The notes: generated by a model from the letters alone, not told the origin. 64,000 nt of DNA from an uncultured beta proteobacterium (GCA_903886275.1 CAISLN010000050.1:1-64000), one strand, 5' to 3'; positions 1 to 11,500 are shown, counted from the first letter of the stretch. Program-made: numbers and translations.

Positions 1-2556
1 TCCCTGAAGGCGGACTTTCCCGACACGCTGCTGTTCTACCGCATGGGGGACTTTTACGAGATGTTTTACGGCGACGCCGAGAAGGCGGCGCGTCTCCTGG
101 ACATCACGCTTACCTCACGCGGCCAAAGCGCGGGCCAACCGGTGCAAATGGCCGGAGTGCCCTTTCACGCCATGGAGGGCTATCTGGCCAAGCTGATTCG
201 CCAGGGCGAGTCGGTGGCGATCTGCGAGCAGATCGGCGAGGTGGGTGGCAAGGGGCCGGTGGAGCGCAAGGTGATGCGCGTGGTGACGCCCGGCACGTTG
301 ACCGACTCCGAGCTACTCAATGAGAAGACAGAGTCCATGCTGATGGCCGTGCACCAGGGTCCGCGCAACCGCTGCGGCCTGGCCTGGCTGTCGGTGACGC
401 AGGGCATTGTGTTTCTGGCCGAATGCGCAAGCGACGCCCTGGGCGCCTGGATCAGCCGCGTGTCCCCGAGCGAGCTGGCCTATTGCGCCACCGTCACCAC
501 CGGCTTTGAGGACCGGCTCAAGCGCATGCGCATGGGTACGTCGCTGTTCCTGACGGCGCGCCCCGAATTCCAGTTTGACGCGGCCCTGGGCCAGACCAAG
601 CTGCTCGCCGCCCTGCAGGCCGCCAGCCTGACCAGCTGGAACGCGCAAGACCTGCCGCTGGCCCATGCAGCTGCCGCCGCTCTCTTGGCCTATGCCGAAC
701 ACACGCAGGGCCGCAAGCTCACCCACATCAGCAGCGTGCAGGTGCAACGCGACGACGCCCTGATCGACCTGCCAGCCACCACGCGGCGCAACCTGGAGCT
801 GGTGCAAACGCTGCGCGGTGAAGAGTCCCCTACCCTTTTCTCTTTGATGGACACCTGCATGACCGGCATGGGCAGCCGCGCCTTGAAGCGCTGGTTGCTG
901 GAGCCCAAGCGCGATCGCAAAGAGGCACGCCAGCGCCTGCAGGCCATCCACAACCTGCATAGGGGCAGCAACGCCAACCTGTGGCAAACCCTGCGTAGCC
1001 AACTCAAGGGCAGCGCCGATGTGGAGCGCATTACCGCCCGCATGGCCCTGCGCCAGGTGCGTCCGCGCGAGTTGGTGGCGCTCTTGTTGACGCTGCAAAA
1101 AACCCAGACCCTGTCGCAGCATCTACAGGGCCAAGAAGGTCTGCTGGGCGACATGGCAGGCGCATTGCTGGCGCCACCCGAATGCGCCCATCTGATTGCC
1201 GCCTCTATAGCCCCCGAGCCCGCAGCGATGGTGCGCGATGGCGGCGTGATCGCCAGCGGCTTTGATGCCGATCTCGACGAGTTGCGCGCGATCCAGACCA
1301 ACTGCGATGCATTCCTGCTGGACCTGGAGGTGCGCGAGAAGGCGCGCAGCGGCATTGCCACACTGCGCGTGCAGTTCAACCGCGTGCATGGTTTTTACAT
1401 CGAGGTCAGCACGGCCCAGGCCGCCAAGGTGCCCGACGACTACCGCCGGCGCCAGACCCTGAAGAACGCCGAGCGCTTTATCACGCCGGAGCTCAAGGCC
1501 TTTGAAGACAAGGCGCTCTCGGCCCAGGAGCGCGCCTTGGCGCGCGAGAAGTGGCTGTTTGAGCAGGTGCTGGACCAGCTGCAGGCCTTTGTACCGATGC
1601 TGACCCAGACCGCCCAGGCCCTGGCTGCGCTGGACGCCCTGTGCACCCTGACCGAACGCGCGCTCACCCTGGACTGGTGCGCGCCGCAGTTTGTGGAGCA
1701 ACCCTGCATAGACATCACGCAGGGGCGCCACCCGGTGGTGCAGGCCAGGCTGGCCGAACTCTCCAGCGGAAACTTCATTGCCAACGACACCCGCCTGGGT
1801 GCCCGGCAGCGCATGCAAATCATCACCGGCCCCAATATGGGCGGCAAATCCACCTACATGCGCCAGGTGGCGTTGATCGTGTTGCTGGCCGGCATGGGCA
1901 GCCATGTGCCGGCCAGCGCCTGCATCCTAGGGCCGATTGACGCCATCCACACCCGCATAGGCGCGGCCGACGACCTGGCCAATGCCCAGTCCACCTTTAT
2001 GTTGGAGATGACCGAGGGCGCGCAAATTTTGCATGCCGCCACACCGCAAAGCCTGGTGCTGATGGATGAGATCGGACGCGGCACCTCCACCTTTGACGGC
2101 CTGGCACTGGCCAGCGCGATTGCCACGCAGTTGCACGACAAGACCCAGGCCTTCACCCTGTTTGCCACGCATTACTTCGAGCTCACCGAGTTTCCTGCCA
2201 CCCACCATTGCGCCATGAATGTGCATGTGAGCGCAGCCGAGGCTGGGCGCGACATCGTCTTTTTGCACGCGATCGAACCGGGCCCTGCCAGCAAGAGTTA
2301 CGGCGTGCAGGTGGCGCGTCTTGCAGGCATGCCAGCGGCCGTTTTGAACCAGGCCCGCCACACGCTCGAAGCGCTGGAGGCCCAGGCCACAGCCTCGCAG
2401 CGCCAGGTCGATTTGTTTGCGCCAGCACCGGTGACAGAGGCGCCAGCAAGCAGTGCCGTAGAAATGGCGCTGGCGGCACTCAACCCCGATGCCATGAGCC
2501 CACGCGAGGCCATGGATGCGCTGTACCAATTAAAGGCATTGGCAGGCACCCATTAA
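1..2556 (+). CDS. mutS: DNA mismatch repair protein MutS (5' end outside window)
   Basis: MutS binds mismatched bases and, with ATP, recruits MutL to start methyl-independent or MutH-type repair in the cytoplasm. The reading frame is open from base 1, so the start lies upstream. The mismatch-wedge motif GDFYEMF (visible residues 16-22) aligns with Phe36/Glu38 of E. coli MutS, so only about 18 residues are missing. The core lever and clamp regions follow. The ATPase has the P-loop GPNMGGKST near visible residue 609, then the [14 protein letters not shown]alker B/signature stretch and a conserved [11 protein letters not shown] segment. The C-terminus ends in a short helical tail ([14 protein letters not shown]). 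All key motifs are intact, so the gene looks functional. A short hairpin with a T-run follows the stop. Confidence 0.98.
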   Translation, partial: SLKADFPDTLLFYRMGDFYEMFYGDAEKAARLLDITLTSRGQSAGQPVQMAGVPFHAMEGYLAKLIRQGESVAICEQIGEVGGKGPVERKVMRVVTPGTLTDSELLNEKTESMLMAVHQGPRNRCGLAWLSVTQGIVFLAECASDALGAWISRVSPSELAYCATVTTGFEDRLKRMRMGTSLFLTARPEFQFDAALGQTKLLAALQAASLTSWNAQDLPLAHAAAAALLAYAEHTQGRKLTHISSVQVQRDDALIDLPATTRRNLELVQTLRGEESPTLFSLMDTCMTGMGSRALKRWLLEPKRDRKEARQRLQAIHNLHRGSNANLWQTLRSQLKGSADVERITARMALRQVRPRELVALLLTLQKTQTLSQHLQGQEGLLGDMAGALLAPPECAHLIAASIAPEPAAMVRDGGVIASGFDADLDELRAIQTNCDAFLLDLEVREKARSGIATLRVQFNRVHGFYIEVSTAQAAKVPDDYRRRQTLKNAERFITPELKAFEDKALSAQERALAREKWLFEQVLDQLQAFVPMLTQTAQALAALDALCTLTERALTLDWCAPQFVEQPCIDITQGRHPVVQARLAELSSGNFIANDTRLGARQRMQIITGPNMGGKSTYMRQVALIVLLAGMGSHVPASACILGPIDAIHTRIGAADDLANAQSTFMLEMTEGAQILHAATPQSLVLMDEIGRGTSTFDGLALASAIATQLHDKTQAFTLFATHYFELTEFPATHHCAMNVHVSAAEAGRDIVFLHAIEPGPASKSYGVQVARLAGMPAAVLNQARHTLEALEAQATASQRQVDLFAPAPVTEAPASSAVEMALAALNPDAMSPREAMDALYQLKALAGTH

Positions 2557-2575
2557 GCACTGTCGTTTCCAGATG

Positions 2576-2600
2576 AAATAGCGCCGCTATTTGCGTTTTT
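2576..2600 (+). terminator. Probable intrinsic terminator after mutS
   Basis: The arms AAATAGC (2576-2582) and GCTATTT (2586-2592) pair around a 3-base loop and are followed by GCG and five T. It lies 20 bases after the mutS stop. The stem is short and AU-rich, so it may be weak. Confidence 0.5.
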
Positions 2601-2654
2601 CTCACTGACGCATGCCCGTATGATGGTGCAAAGCTTCAGCTACACAATGCTGTT

Positions 2655-4268
2655 TTGGCCACCTCCGCGCTTGCCATCAAAACGAAAGAGGACGCCATCC
2701 ATACGCTCAACAACCTGAAGATTTCGACGCGCCTGAGCGCGACATTCGCCATGTTGGTGGCGGCCATGCTGGCCATCGCTGCGACAGCCATCTTCCAGAT
2801 GGGAGCCATGTGGCGCAATGCCGACGAGATCTCAAGCACCTGGCTACCCAAGTCGGTTTCGGTCCACAAAATGGACTCCGAGTTGGCAAGCTACCGCATG
2901 GCCGAGCTGCGGTATGTGATGAGCACGGTGGACTCGGAGTCGGTCGATCTCGACAAGAAGATGGCAGAGATTCACACCGAGTTCCAGACCGACAGCAATG
3001 CGTTTTCTGACAACATCCACGACGACAAAGAGCGCAAGCTGTTTGACAGCTTTAGCGCCGACTGGAATGCCTACCTGCTGATCCACGCGCAGGTTATTTC
3101 TCTGACCAAACAGTTTCAGGCCGAGCAGGGCAAGCGCCTGCTCAACACCACCGCCGAGAAGCTGTTTGCAAAGGCCACCGGTACGCTGGACCAATTGGTG
3201 GAGATCAGCAAGAAGGGCGCTGCGGACGAAAGCGCCATGACCGTCACCACCTACAACAGAGCCCGTAGCGCCATGCTGGTGATCGCCCTGCTGGGGGTGG
3301 CACTGGCAGCCGTGGCGGGCACCGTGCTAATCCGCTCGATCATCCGTCCGCTGTCCCTGGCCGTCCATGCCATCGAGCGCGTGGCAGGTGGCGACCTCAG
3401 CATCGACATCGCATCCCACAGCCAGGATGAAACCGGGCAATTGCTCACGGCCTTGAATGACATGCAGGGCAGCCTAATCGAGGTGGTCAGCAGGGTGCGC
3501 AGCGGCTCGGAGAGTGTGTCCTTGGCCAGCGAAGAAATTGCCTCCGGCAACCAGGACCTGTCCAACCGCACCGAGCACCAGGCCAGTGCCCTGGAACAAA
3601 CCAACGCCCACATGGGCAGGCTCAGCGACGCCGTGGCCGAGAATGCCGAAAATTCCCGCCAGGCCAACCAACTGGCGCAAGGTGCGTCCACCTTGGCAGT
3701 GCGCGGCGGGCAGGTGGTGGGCCAGGTGGTGCAGACCATGAAGGGCATCAACGACAGCTCGCGCAAGATCGCCGACATCATCAGCGTGATCGACGGCATT
3801 GCTTTCCAGACCAACATCCTGGCGCTGAACGCGGCAGTCGAAGCAGCGCGCGCCGGCGAACAGGGACGCGGCTTTGCGGTGGTGGCCTCGGAGGTGCGCT
3901 CGTTGGCCGGACGCAGTGCCGACGCCGCCAAAGAAATCAAGCAACTCATCAACGCCAGCGTGGAGCGGGTGGAGCACGGCACCGCCCAGGTCAGCCAGGC
4001 CGGGCAGACCATGACCGAGCTGGTGGACGCCATCCAGAAGGTGGCGCAGATCATGGGCGAGATCAGCGCATCCAGCCACGACCAGGCCGCTGGCGTGCAG
4101 CAACTGAGCGAGGCCATGTCCCATATGGACCAAGCCACGCTGCAAAACGCCACCTTGGTAGAAGAAATTTCTGCCGCCGCCAACACCCTGCGTAACCAGG
4201 CCAAGGACCTGGTGGGTGCGGTGTCGGTGTTCAAGGTCGGAGGGGGTAATTCTCTGGCGCTTCAGTAG
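2655..4268 (+). CDS. Methyl-accepting chemotaxis protein
   Basis: Inner-membrane chemoreceptor that passes a periplasmic signal to CheA/CheW. Residues are numbered from the TTG at 2655. There is a first membrane helix at about 29-48, a periplasmic four-helix-bundle-like sensor at about 50-203, a second membrane helix at about 206-227, a HAMP domain (about 228-280) and a long methyl-accepting coiled coil. The kinase-contact tip is GIAFQTNILALNAAVEAARA. No C-terminal CheR-binding pentapeptide is visible. The 5' end is odd. No ATG or GTG is in frame upstream of the conserved LNNLKISTRL segment that normally follows the start in this subfamily, and TTG 2655 has no good ribosome site. A strong AAAGAGGA stands just before an in-frame ATC at 2697. 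The true start may therefore be AUC 2697, or the gene may have lost its ATG. Confidence 0.9.
   Translation: MATSALAIKTKEDAIHTLNNLKISTRLSATFAMLVAAMLAIAATAIFQMGAMWRNADEISSTWLPKSVSVHKMDSELASYRMAELRYVMSTVDSESVDLDKKMAEIHTEFQTDSNAFSDNIHDDKERKLFDSFSADWNAYLLIHAQVISLTKQFQAEQGKRLLNTTAEKLFAKATGTLDQLVEISKKGAADESAMTVTTYNRARSAMLVIALLGVALAAVAGTVLIRSIIRPLSLAVHAIERVAGGDLSIDIASHSQDETGQLLTALNDMQGSLIEVVSRVRSGSESVSLASEEIASGNQDLSNRTEHQASALEQTNAHMGRLSDAVAENAENSRQANQLAQGASTLAVRGGQVVGQVVQTMKGINDSSRKIADIISVIDGIAFQTNILALNAAVEAARAGEQGRGFAVVASEVRSLAGRSADAAKEIKQLINASVERVEHGTAQVSQAGQTMTELVDAIQKVAQIMGEISASSHDQAAGVQQLSEAMSHMDQATLQNATLVEEISAAANTLRNQAKDLVGAVSVFKVGGGNSLALQ
2684..2699 (+). promoter_or_regulatory. Strong ribosome binding site followed by ATC rather than ATG
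   Basis: GAAAGAGGA at 2684-2692 is spaced 4 bases from ATC (2697-2699). That ATC is in frame with the chemoreceptor and would give the product MHTLNNLKISTRL, which is the usual N-terminus of such receptors. AUC is a very rare initiator. Confidence 0.4.
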
Positions 4269-4330
4269 GCCCTAAGGTGCGGTGCGCGCTGACCTAAAAT
4301 CAACGTTTTGACATTGAGCCAGCTTACTTC

Positions 4331-5158
4331 ATGACCTACTGCGTCGCCATCAAACTCAACGCCGGCCTGGTGTTCCTCTCCGATTCCCGCACCAACGCCG
4401 GGCTCGACCAGATCAGCACCTTTCGCAAGATGATTGTTTACGAAAAGCCGGACGACCGCTTCATGGTGCTGCTATCGGCGGGCAACCTGAGCATCTCCCA
4501 ATCCATCCGTGAAATTCTGCAGGTGGAGCGACTCAAGGAGCACGAGGGCGACGAGGGCGTCACCATCTGGAACGCCAAGAGCATGTTTGAAGCGGCCAGG
4601 GTGCTGGGCTCTGCCATTCGCAAGGTGCATGACCGCGATGCCGGATCGCTCAAACAATCGGGTGTGGACTTCAATGTCTCGCTGATTTTTGGCGGCCAGA
4701 TCAAGGGCGAAGGCATGCGCCTGTTCCAGGTCTACTCGGCTGGCAACTTCATCGAAGCCACGCCCGAGACGCCCTACTTTCAGGTCGGCGAATCCAAGTA
4801 CGGCAAGCCGGTGCTGGACCGCGTGATCACCCCCACCACGCCGCTGGACGAGGCCGCCAAGTGCGCCCTGGTGTCCATGGACTCCACCCTCAAATCCAAT
4901 TTATCGGTGGGCCTGCCGCTGGACATGGTGGTCTATGAGGTCAACACCTTCCATACCGACAAGGTGGTCTGCATCGACGAGCACAACCCCTACTTCAAGA
5001 TGCTGCACGGCAGCTGGGGCCAGAAGCTGCGCGAGGTGTTTGACAGCATTGAAGACCCGGCCTGGAACGGCGGCGTGACCGAGGTGCCGCTGATGGTGGC
5101 ATCGGAGCGCAGCCTGCCACTGAAGAAAATCACCACACCCGACGAGCGGCTGATCTGA
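4331..5158 (+). CDS. Anbu-type proteasome homologue (predicted Ntn hydrolase, COG3484)
   Basis: A 275-residue protein of the proteasome beta-subunit fold. The N-terminus MTYCVAIKLNAGLVFLSDSR has the Anbu signature, with Thr2 as the likely nucleophile once Met is removed, and the SDSRTNAG segment supplies the conserved Asp and neighbouring residues. Anbu is known as an HslV-related, self-compartmentalising or helical particle found in many proteobacteria. Its substrate is unsettled and it has no fixed ATPase partner. In many genomes anbu sits with genes for a transglutaminase-like protein, an alpha-E protein and a circularly permuted ATP-grasp protein. None of these is here; the neighbours are a chemoreceptor and an alpha/beta hydrolase. 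The family assignment is firm; the proteolytic role is inferred. Confidence 0.88.
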   Translation: MTYCVAIKLNAGLVFLSDSRTNAGLDQISTFRKMIVYEKPDDRFMVLLSAGNLSISQSIREILQVERLKEHEGDEGVTIWNAKSMFEAARVLGSAIRKVHDRDAGSLKQSGVDFNVSLIFGGQIKGEGMRLFQVYSAGNFIEATPETPYFQVGESKYGKPVLDRVITPTTPLDEAAKCALVSMDSTLKSNLSVGLPLDMVVYEVNTFHTDKVVCIDEHNPYFKMLHGSWGQKLREVFDSIEDPAWNGGVTEVPLMVASERSLPLKKITTPDERLI

Positions 5159-5207
5159 AGCACGATGTTGTGCCCCCAGCTCCCCCGCTGCGCGTGGGTC
5201 GCGGCCC

Positions 5208-6008
5208 ATGATTGTTTTTTCCCACGCCAACAGCTTCCCGGCCAGCACCTACCGCTTGCTGTTTGATAGCCTGCGTGGGCGTGGCTTCGCAATCCGTGCG
5301 ATTGAAAAATACGGCCACGATACGCGCTACCCGGTCAGCAATAACTGGCCGTACCTGGTGCAGCAGTTGTGCGAATTCACGCAAGCGCAAGCCGAAAAAA
5401 CCGACCAGCCCATCTGGCTGGTGGGCCATTCCCTGGGCGGTTACCTGAGCCTGTTGGCGGCAACGCGCCTGACGCAGCGGGTCCGGGGCGTGGTGCTGGT
5501 GGACTCGCCGCTGCTGGGCGGCTGGAAGTCCAAGGCGCTGGGCCTGATCAAGCGCACGCCGCTGCTGGAGAAATACTCACCCGGGGCCGTGAGCCGCAAC
5601 CGGCGCACCCATTGGGACAACGTGGAGCAGGCCTTTGCGCACTTTCGCCACAAGCGGGCCTTTGCCAACTGGGATGAAGAGGTGCTGCGCGACTATGTGA
5701 GCCAGGGCACCGAACTGCGCGACGGCAGGCGCGTGCTGGCCTTTGACCGCGCGATTGAGACCGCCATCTACGACGGTCTGCCGCACACACTGGAGCGCCA
5801 GCTCAAGCTGCATCCGCCACGCTGCCCGGTGCACTTCATAGGCGGCACCCACTCCGAAGAGTTGCGCCGCGTGGGACTAACGCTGACCACCCGTATCACA
5901 AGAGGCCGCATCACCATGCTAGAGGGCAGTCACCTTTTTCCCATGGAGCGGCCTGTGGAGACGGCAGCCGCCATTGCAGCAGCCATCTCCAGCATGCAAG
6001 CCCCTTAG
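5208..6008 (+). CDS. Alpha/beta hydrolase
   Basis: A 266-residue cytoplasmic hydrolase without a signal peptide. The nucleophile elbow is GHSLGG with Ser75, and the N-terminal [10 protein letters not shown] loop provides the oxyanion-hole region. A C-terminal segment with [12 protein letters not shown] and a His in EGSHLFPME would complete the Ser-Asp/Glu-His triad. The substrate cannot be told from sequence. It starts 49 bases after the Anbu gene and may be co-transcribed with it. Its 3' end overlaps the convergent uppP stop by 4 bases. Confidence 0.85.
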   Translation: MIVFSHANSFPASTYRLLFDSLRGRGFAIRAIEKYGHDTRYPVSNNWPYLVQQLCEFTQAQAEKTDQPIWLVGHSLGGYLSLLAATRLTQRVRGVVLVDSPLLGGWKSKALGLIKRTPLLEKYSPGAVSRNRRTHWDNVEQAFAHFRHKRAFANWDEEVLRDYVSQGTELRDGRRVLAFDRAIETAIYDGLPHTLERQLKLHPPRCPVHFIGGTHSEELRRVGLTLTTRITRGRITMLEGSHLFPMERPVETAAAIAAAISSMQAP

Positions 6009-6829
6009 GCCACCCACTGCACCGAGCCGGTCCAGGCGGTTGCCAGCACCACGAGGCCAAAGGCGATGCGGTAATAGGCAAAACCAACAAAGTCGTGCGT
6101 GGCAATGAACTTCAATAGCCAGCGTATGCACAACCAGGCGGAAACAAACGAGACAAAAAAACCGACACCGAACAGCGGCAAGTCGGCCATGCTCAACAGA
6201 GCGCGCTCCTTGTACAGGCTGTAGAGAGTCGCCCCCACCAGTGTCGGGATGGCCAGAAAGAACGAGAACTCGGCCGCCACCTTGCGCGACAGACCCAAGA
6301 GCATGCCGCCGATGATGGTGGCGCCGCTGCGGCTGGTGCCGGGGATCATGCCCAGGCATTGCACCAAACCGACCTTGAACGCGTCCAAGCCCGACATGTC
6401 GTCTATGTCATGGATGCGCACCACCGGCTTGGCCACCTTCTCCACCCACAGGATGATGAAACCACCCACGATAAAGGCCGCAGCCACCACAGGGGGGTTG
6501 AACAGATAGGCCTTGATGGCCTTGTAAACGGTGAAGCCGACGATGCCGGCCGGCAAAAAACCAATGAACACATTGGCGGCAAAGCGTTGGGCGCGTTTGC
6601 TGCTGTGCAGGTTGACTATGGTTGCGCGGATCTTGGCCCAGTACACGATGATCACCGCCAGAATCGCACCGCTCTGGATGGCGATGTCAAACACCTTGGC
6701 TCTCTCATCGTCAAAGCCCAACAGGGCACCCGTCAGGATCAGATGCCCGGTGCTCGAGATGGGCAAAAACTCTGTCAAGCCCTCCACGATTCCCATGATG
6801 GTGGCATTGATCAGCAAAGAAATATCCAA
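6005..6829 (-). CDS. uppP: Undecaprenyl-diphosphate phosphatase UppP (BacA)
   Basis: Integral membrane phosphatase that recycles undecaprenyl pyrophosphate, the lipid carrier for peptidoglycan and surface polysaccharides; its overproduction is known to give bacitracin resistance. The [17 protein letters not shown] motif (residues 16-32) and PGTSRSGAT, the two catalytic loops of the BacA family, are both present, with about eight hydrophobic segments. I place the start at TTG 6829. It has GGAG six bases upstream, it gives 274 residues as expected for the family, and it restores the typical MDI..LI N-terminus. The longer open frame reaching 6931 would run back into the end of the upstream permease gene. 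Confidence 0.93.
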   Translation of the reverse strand: MDISLLINATIMGIVEGLTEFLPISSTGHLILTGALLGFDDERAKVFDIAIQSGAILAVIIVYWAKIRATIVNLHSSKRAQRFAANVFIGFLPAGIVGFTVYKAIKAYLFNPPVVAAAFIVGGFIILWVEKVAKPVVRIHDIDDMSGLDAFKVGLVQCLGMIPGTSRSGATIIGGMLLGLSRKVAAEFSFFLAIPTLVGATLYSLYKERALLSMADLPLFGVGFFVSFVSAWLCIRWLLKFIATHDFVGFAYYRIAFGLVVLATAWTGSVQWVA

Positions 6830-6857
6830 AATACACTCCAAAAAAATCACCCAAAAT

Positions 6858-8089
<1,232 letters not shown>

Positions 8090-8093
<4 letters not shown>

Positions 8094-8872
8094 GGCGCAG
8101 CCCCTGGCCGCTGCGCCGGTTCTGCACCGGCCAACCGCCCTGGCGCATCAGCTTGCGCGGTGTCCTGCACCAACTGGCCGTCGCGAAACAGCAGCTTGCG
8201 CCGCGCCCAGGCGGCAATGTCGGCCTCGTGCGTCACCAGCACCACGGTCATGCCCTGGGCATTGAGTTCGGTGAGCAGGCACATGATGTCTTCGCCGGTC
8301 TGCGTGTCGAGTGCGCCGGTGGGCTCATCGGCCAGTATCAGTTGCGGCTGGTTGACCAGGGCCCGGGCAATGGCCACGCGCTGCTGCTGCCCGCCCGAGA
8401 GCTCGGCCGGCATGTGGTGCAGGCGCTCGCCCAGGCCCACACGCTGCAGCGCCTGCGTGGCACGCGCGCGCCGCTCTGGCGCCCTTGTGCCGCTGTAAAC
8501 CATGGGCAGCTCCACGTTCTCCAGCGCCGAGGTGCGCGCCAGCAGATTGAATTGCTGGAACACAAAGCCGATGCGCCGGTTGCGAATCGAGGCCAACTGG
8601 TCTGCCCCCATGTGCTCTACCGCCTCGCCGCCAAGGTGGTAACTGCCCGAGCTCGGCGAATCCAGGCAACCCAAAATATTCATCAGCGTGGACTTGCCCG
8701 AACCCGATGCGCCCATGATGGCCACGAAGTCGCCTTCCCTGATTTCTACCGACACATCGCGCAGCGCGTGCACGGTCTGTGCGGCACCGGCGCGCTGTTG
8801 CGCCGGGCTGCCCATCGCATAGTGCTTGCAGAGGTGCTTGGCCTGTATCAGCGGGCGCTCAGAAGGTGCCAT
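8090..8872 (-). CDS. MacB-like ABC transporter ATP-binding protein
   Basis: A 260-residue ATPase. Walker A is GASGSGKST (54-62), the signature is [15 protein letters not shown], and Walker B is LILADEPTGALD. It belongs to the LolD/MacB/FtsE group. I chose ATG 8872 (MAPSERPLIQAKHL) because it lies 4 bases after the macA-like stop; the frame also runs upstream inside that gene without a family-like N-terminus. It is the middle gene of a three-gene minus-strand operon (adaptor, ATPase, permease). Confidence 0.92.
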
Positions 8873-8876
8873 GGCT

Positions 8877-10199
8877 TCAGAGGGGCGGACGTGGGCCAGC
8901 GCTGCCCGGCTTGGCGCTGCCGCCCGCCGGCTTGAGGCCCACGATGACCAGCGCGCCTTCGGCCAGCTCGGCCTCATGACTGCCGCCCTGCAGCAGCTCG
9001 GTCATGCTGCCGTCGCTCACGCCCAGGCGCACGCTCAGGGCACGTGGCTTGCCTTGCAGGTCCAGCACATAGACCCGGCCACGGGCGGCTGCGCGGTTGT
9101 CGGGCGCCACCGGCTGCTTCGCGGACGCGGCCGATGCTGCAGCGGCTTGTGGCTCAACTCCTGCAATGCGCATGCGCAGGGCGCTGTTGGGCAGTTTGCG
9201 CACGTCTTGGCGCTCATCGGTCACCACGCGCACATTGGCCGTCATGCCCGGCAGCAGTTTGCCCTCGGTATTGGCAAAGCCGATCACCGCCACATAGGTG
9301 ACGACATTGGCCACGTTGCTGGCGGCCTTGCGCACCTGGCGAATCTGGCCTTCAAAGGTCTGACCGGGAAAGGCGTCCACGCTAAAGCTGGCCTTCTGGC
9401 CGGTATGCAGGCGCCCCACATCGCTCTCGTCAATGGCTGCCTCCACCTGCATGTCGCGCAGGTTTTTGGCGATCACGAAAAGCTCGGGCGCCTGCAGACT
9501 GGCCGCCACGGTCTGGCCACGCTCAATGGTGCGCTTGATAACGATGCCGTTGACCGGCGAGGTGATGCGGGTGCGCGCCAGGTCGATGCGCGCCTGGGCC
9601 AGGGCCGACTCGCGCTGCGCCACATTGGCCTGTGCTGACTTGACGCCGGCCTCGGCCACACCGACCTGGGCCTGCACCGCCTTCAAGGCCTCGCGGCTGG
9701 TGTTGACCAGGGCGCGCGCCTTGTCGGCCTCGCTCTGGGCGATGAACTGTTTTTCCACCAGGCTTTGCTTGCGGTCCAGGTCGCGCTGGGCCTCGGTCAG
9801 ATCGACCTGGGCCCGGCTCACCTGCGCCAGAGCGGCCAACCGATTGGCCTGGGCTGTGGCCACGGCAGCGCTGGAAGCGTCCACATCGGCCTGGGCCGAG
9901 CGCAAGCGGTATTCAAAGGTTTCGGGGTCTATCTGTGCCAGCAGTTGTCCGGCCTTGACCTCGTCGTTGAAGTCCACCAGCAGATCGCGGATCTGGCCAC
10001 TGACTTGGCTGCCCACGGTGACCAGGGCCACCGGGTTCACGGCGCCACTGGAGGCCACCGTGGCCTGCAACTTGCCGCGCTCGATTTTGGCGGTGCGGTA
10101 CTGGACGGTATCGGCTGCGCCGCGCTGCGTCCACCAGACGCTTGCACCTGCTGTCAACAATGCGACGGCCAGGGTCGCGAGCCAAACTCGTTTATTCAT
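8877..10199 (-). CDS. MacA-like periplasmic adaptor (HlyD/RND family)
   Basis: A 440-residue membrane-fusion protein with one N-terminal membrane anchor (about residues 5-23). A lipoyl/barrel-sandwich half follows (GSQVSGQIRDLLVDFNDEVK), then a long alpha-helical hairpin rich in Ala/Gln (about 100-205), the second lipoyl half (ITSPVNGIVIKRTIERGQTV), and the beta-barrel and membrane-proximal domains. It links the inner-membrane MacB-like pump to an outer-membrane channel. It is the first gene of the operon. Confidence 0.92.
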   Translation of the reverse strand: MNKRVWLATLAVALLTAGASVWWTQRGAADTVQYRTAKIERGKLQATVASSGAVNPVALVTVGSQVSGQIRDLLVDFNDEVKAGQLLAQIDPETFEYRLRSAQADVDASSAAVATAQANRLAALAQVSRAQVDLTEAQRDLDRKQSLVEKQFIAQSEADKARALVNTSREALKAVQAQVGVAEAGVKSAQANVAQRESALAQARIDLARTRITSPVNGIVIKRTIERGQTVAASLQAPELFVIAKNLRDMQVEAAIDESDVGRLHTGQKASFSVDAFPGQTFEGQIRQVRKAASNVANVVTYVAVIGFANTEGKLLPGMTANVRVVTDERQDVRKLPNSALRMRIAGVEPQAAAASAASAKQPVAPDNRAAARGRVYVLDLQGKPRALSVRLGVSDGSMTELLQGGSHEAELAEGALVIVGLKPAGGSAKPGSAGPRPPL

Positions 10200-10284
10200 G
10201 GGCCTATTGTAGAAACAGCCCTTGGGCCTTGAGACCGAAGGGCTGTTGCGAGTATGGGCGCGCTCGAATGCTAGGTGGCCGCGA

Positions 10285-10734
10285 TCAGCCCTTGAGCAGG
10301 CTGCCGAGCATGCCCATCAAATCGCCCCCATTGCCCAGCCCTGCAACAGGCGCCTGTCCGTTGGGGGTGAGCTTGTCAACCAGGCCCGGCAGCACGCTGG
10401 AGAGCTGTCCGGCCAATTCACTCGGGTTGACGCCGAACTGGCCGGCCAGGCCAGACAGGGCATCGCTGCCCAGCACGCTGCTGAGCTGCTCGCCGGTGAT
10501 GGCTTGGTTGGCACCGGTGCCGACCCAGGAAGCCACCACATCGCCCAGACCGGCCTGTTGAAACTTGACTATCAGGCCCTGCAGACCACCCTGTTCGCCG
10601 TCATCGCCGAGTAGGCTGCTGGCGATCTGCATCAGTTGCGGTTGGCTGCCCAACATGCCAAGCACACCTTGCAGGCCCGCGCCGCCCTGCATCTGGCCAC
10701 CCACTGCGCTCATCACCGAATCCAGTAATCCCAT
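10285..10734 (-). CDS. YidB family protein (DUF937)
   Basis: A 149-residue acidic, Gly/Gln-rich protein. It starts MGLLDSVMSAVGGQMQGG and has the family's repeated short helices (GLVDKLTPNGQAP near the C-terminus). The YidB/DUF937 family is widespread and has no settled function. The ATG at 10734 gives the family N-terminus; the frame upstream of it is not YidB-like. It stands alone. Confidence 0.8.
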   Translation of the reverse strand: MGLLDSVMSAVGGQMQGGAGLQGVLGMLGSQPQLMQIASSLLGDDGEQGGLQGLIVKFQQAGLGDVVASWVGTGANQAITGEQLSSVLGSDALSGLAGQFGVNPSELAGQLSSVLPGLVDKLTPNGQAPVAGLGNGGDLMGMLGSLLKG

Positions 10735-10909
10735 GAAGCTTCTCCAGAAAAAAGAAGCAGTTTGCCACAGCCATGTGTCTGAAACCACGGCATGCAAACC
10801 GCGCACCGATTGCGTGCCGCGCATTGCGCAACGCGGCCGAACAGGGCAAATGCGCCGCTGGGAGGCAAAAGGTTTAAAGTCTGGCGCATCTAAAGCTTCG
10901 GGCATTCGC

Positions 10910-11500
10910 ATGTCGATTCAATACACCAACGTCGCCAACCTCCTGCCCGAGACCAAGCTGCGCATGTACCCCACCAAGGTGATCAACATCATTGGCGGGC
11001 CGGGCTGCGGTAAGTCCATGTTCTCGGCGGCAATGGTGCTCTATCTGCACCTGCACAGCAAAACCGTGGAGACCATTCCCGACCATGTCAAGGCGCTGGT
11101 CTGGCAACGCAACTTCGAGGTGCTAAAGAACCAGTACTTCCTCGCCCAGCGCCAGTTCGAAATGCTCAACCTGCTCGACGGGCAGGTGCAGTTCTTGGTG
11201 ACCGAGAGCTCCCTGTCACAGGCGCTTTATTACAACGAGCACTATGAGCCCAATATTTGCGATGTAGGCAAAACCCGCACGCAAATTCTGAAGTGGCAAG
11301 GCATGTACGACGAGGTCAACATCCTGGTGGAGCGTGGCGAAAAACGCTATGTGCGCGCCGGGCGTTTCCAGGAAGAAGAGCAGGCGCGTGCCATAGACCG
11401 CGGCCTGCGCGATCTGCTGGACCGCGAGTCCATCCCCTACACCACGCTGGCACCGGACATCACTGCCATCAATGCCTTTGCGGCGTCCTTGGTGCAATAG
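10910..11500 (+). CDS. P-loop NTPase of unknown role
   Basis: A 196-residue protein with Walker A GGPGCGKS near residue 27 and a kinase-like fold (AAA_28/NadR-type appearance). I do not recognise a specific function. The ATG at 10910 is the first in a coding-like stretch; the frame is open further upstream but runs antisense through the YidB gene. Proteins of this look occur in both phages and chromosomes, but nothing around it is phage-like. It is preceded by 175 bases without another gene and followed by a 213-base gap holding only the short TAGGG...CCCTA inverted repeat near 11602. Confidence 0.7.
   Translation: MSIQYTNVANLLPETKLRMYPTKVINIIGGPGCGKSMFSAAMVLYLHLHSKTVETIPDHVKALVWQRNFEVLKNQYFLAQRQFEMLNLLDGQVQFLVTESSLSQALYYNEHYEPNICDVGKTRTQILKWQGMYDEVNILVERGEKRYVRAGRFQEEEQARAIDRGLRDLLDRESIPYTTLAPDITAINAFAASLVQ

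Noticed and set aside
10910..11500. The P-loop NTPase as a prophage remnant
   Set aside because: No other phage-like gene, integrase or attachment repeat is near, and composition matches the neighbours.
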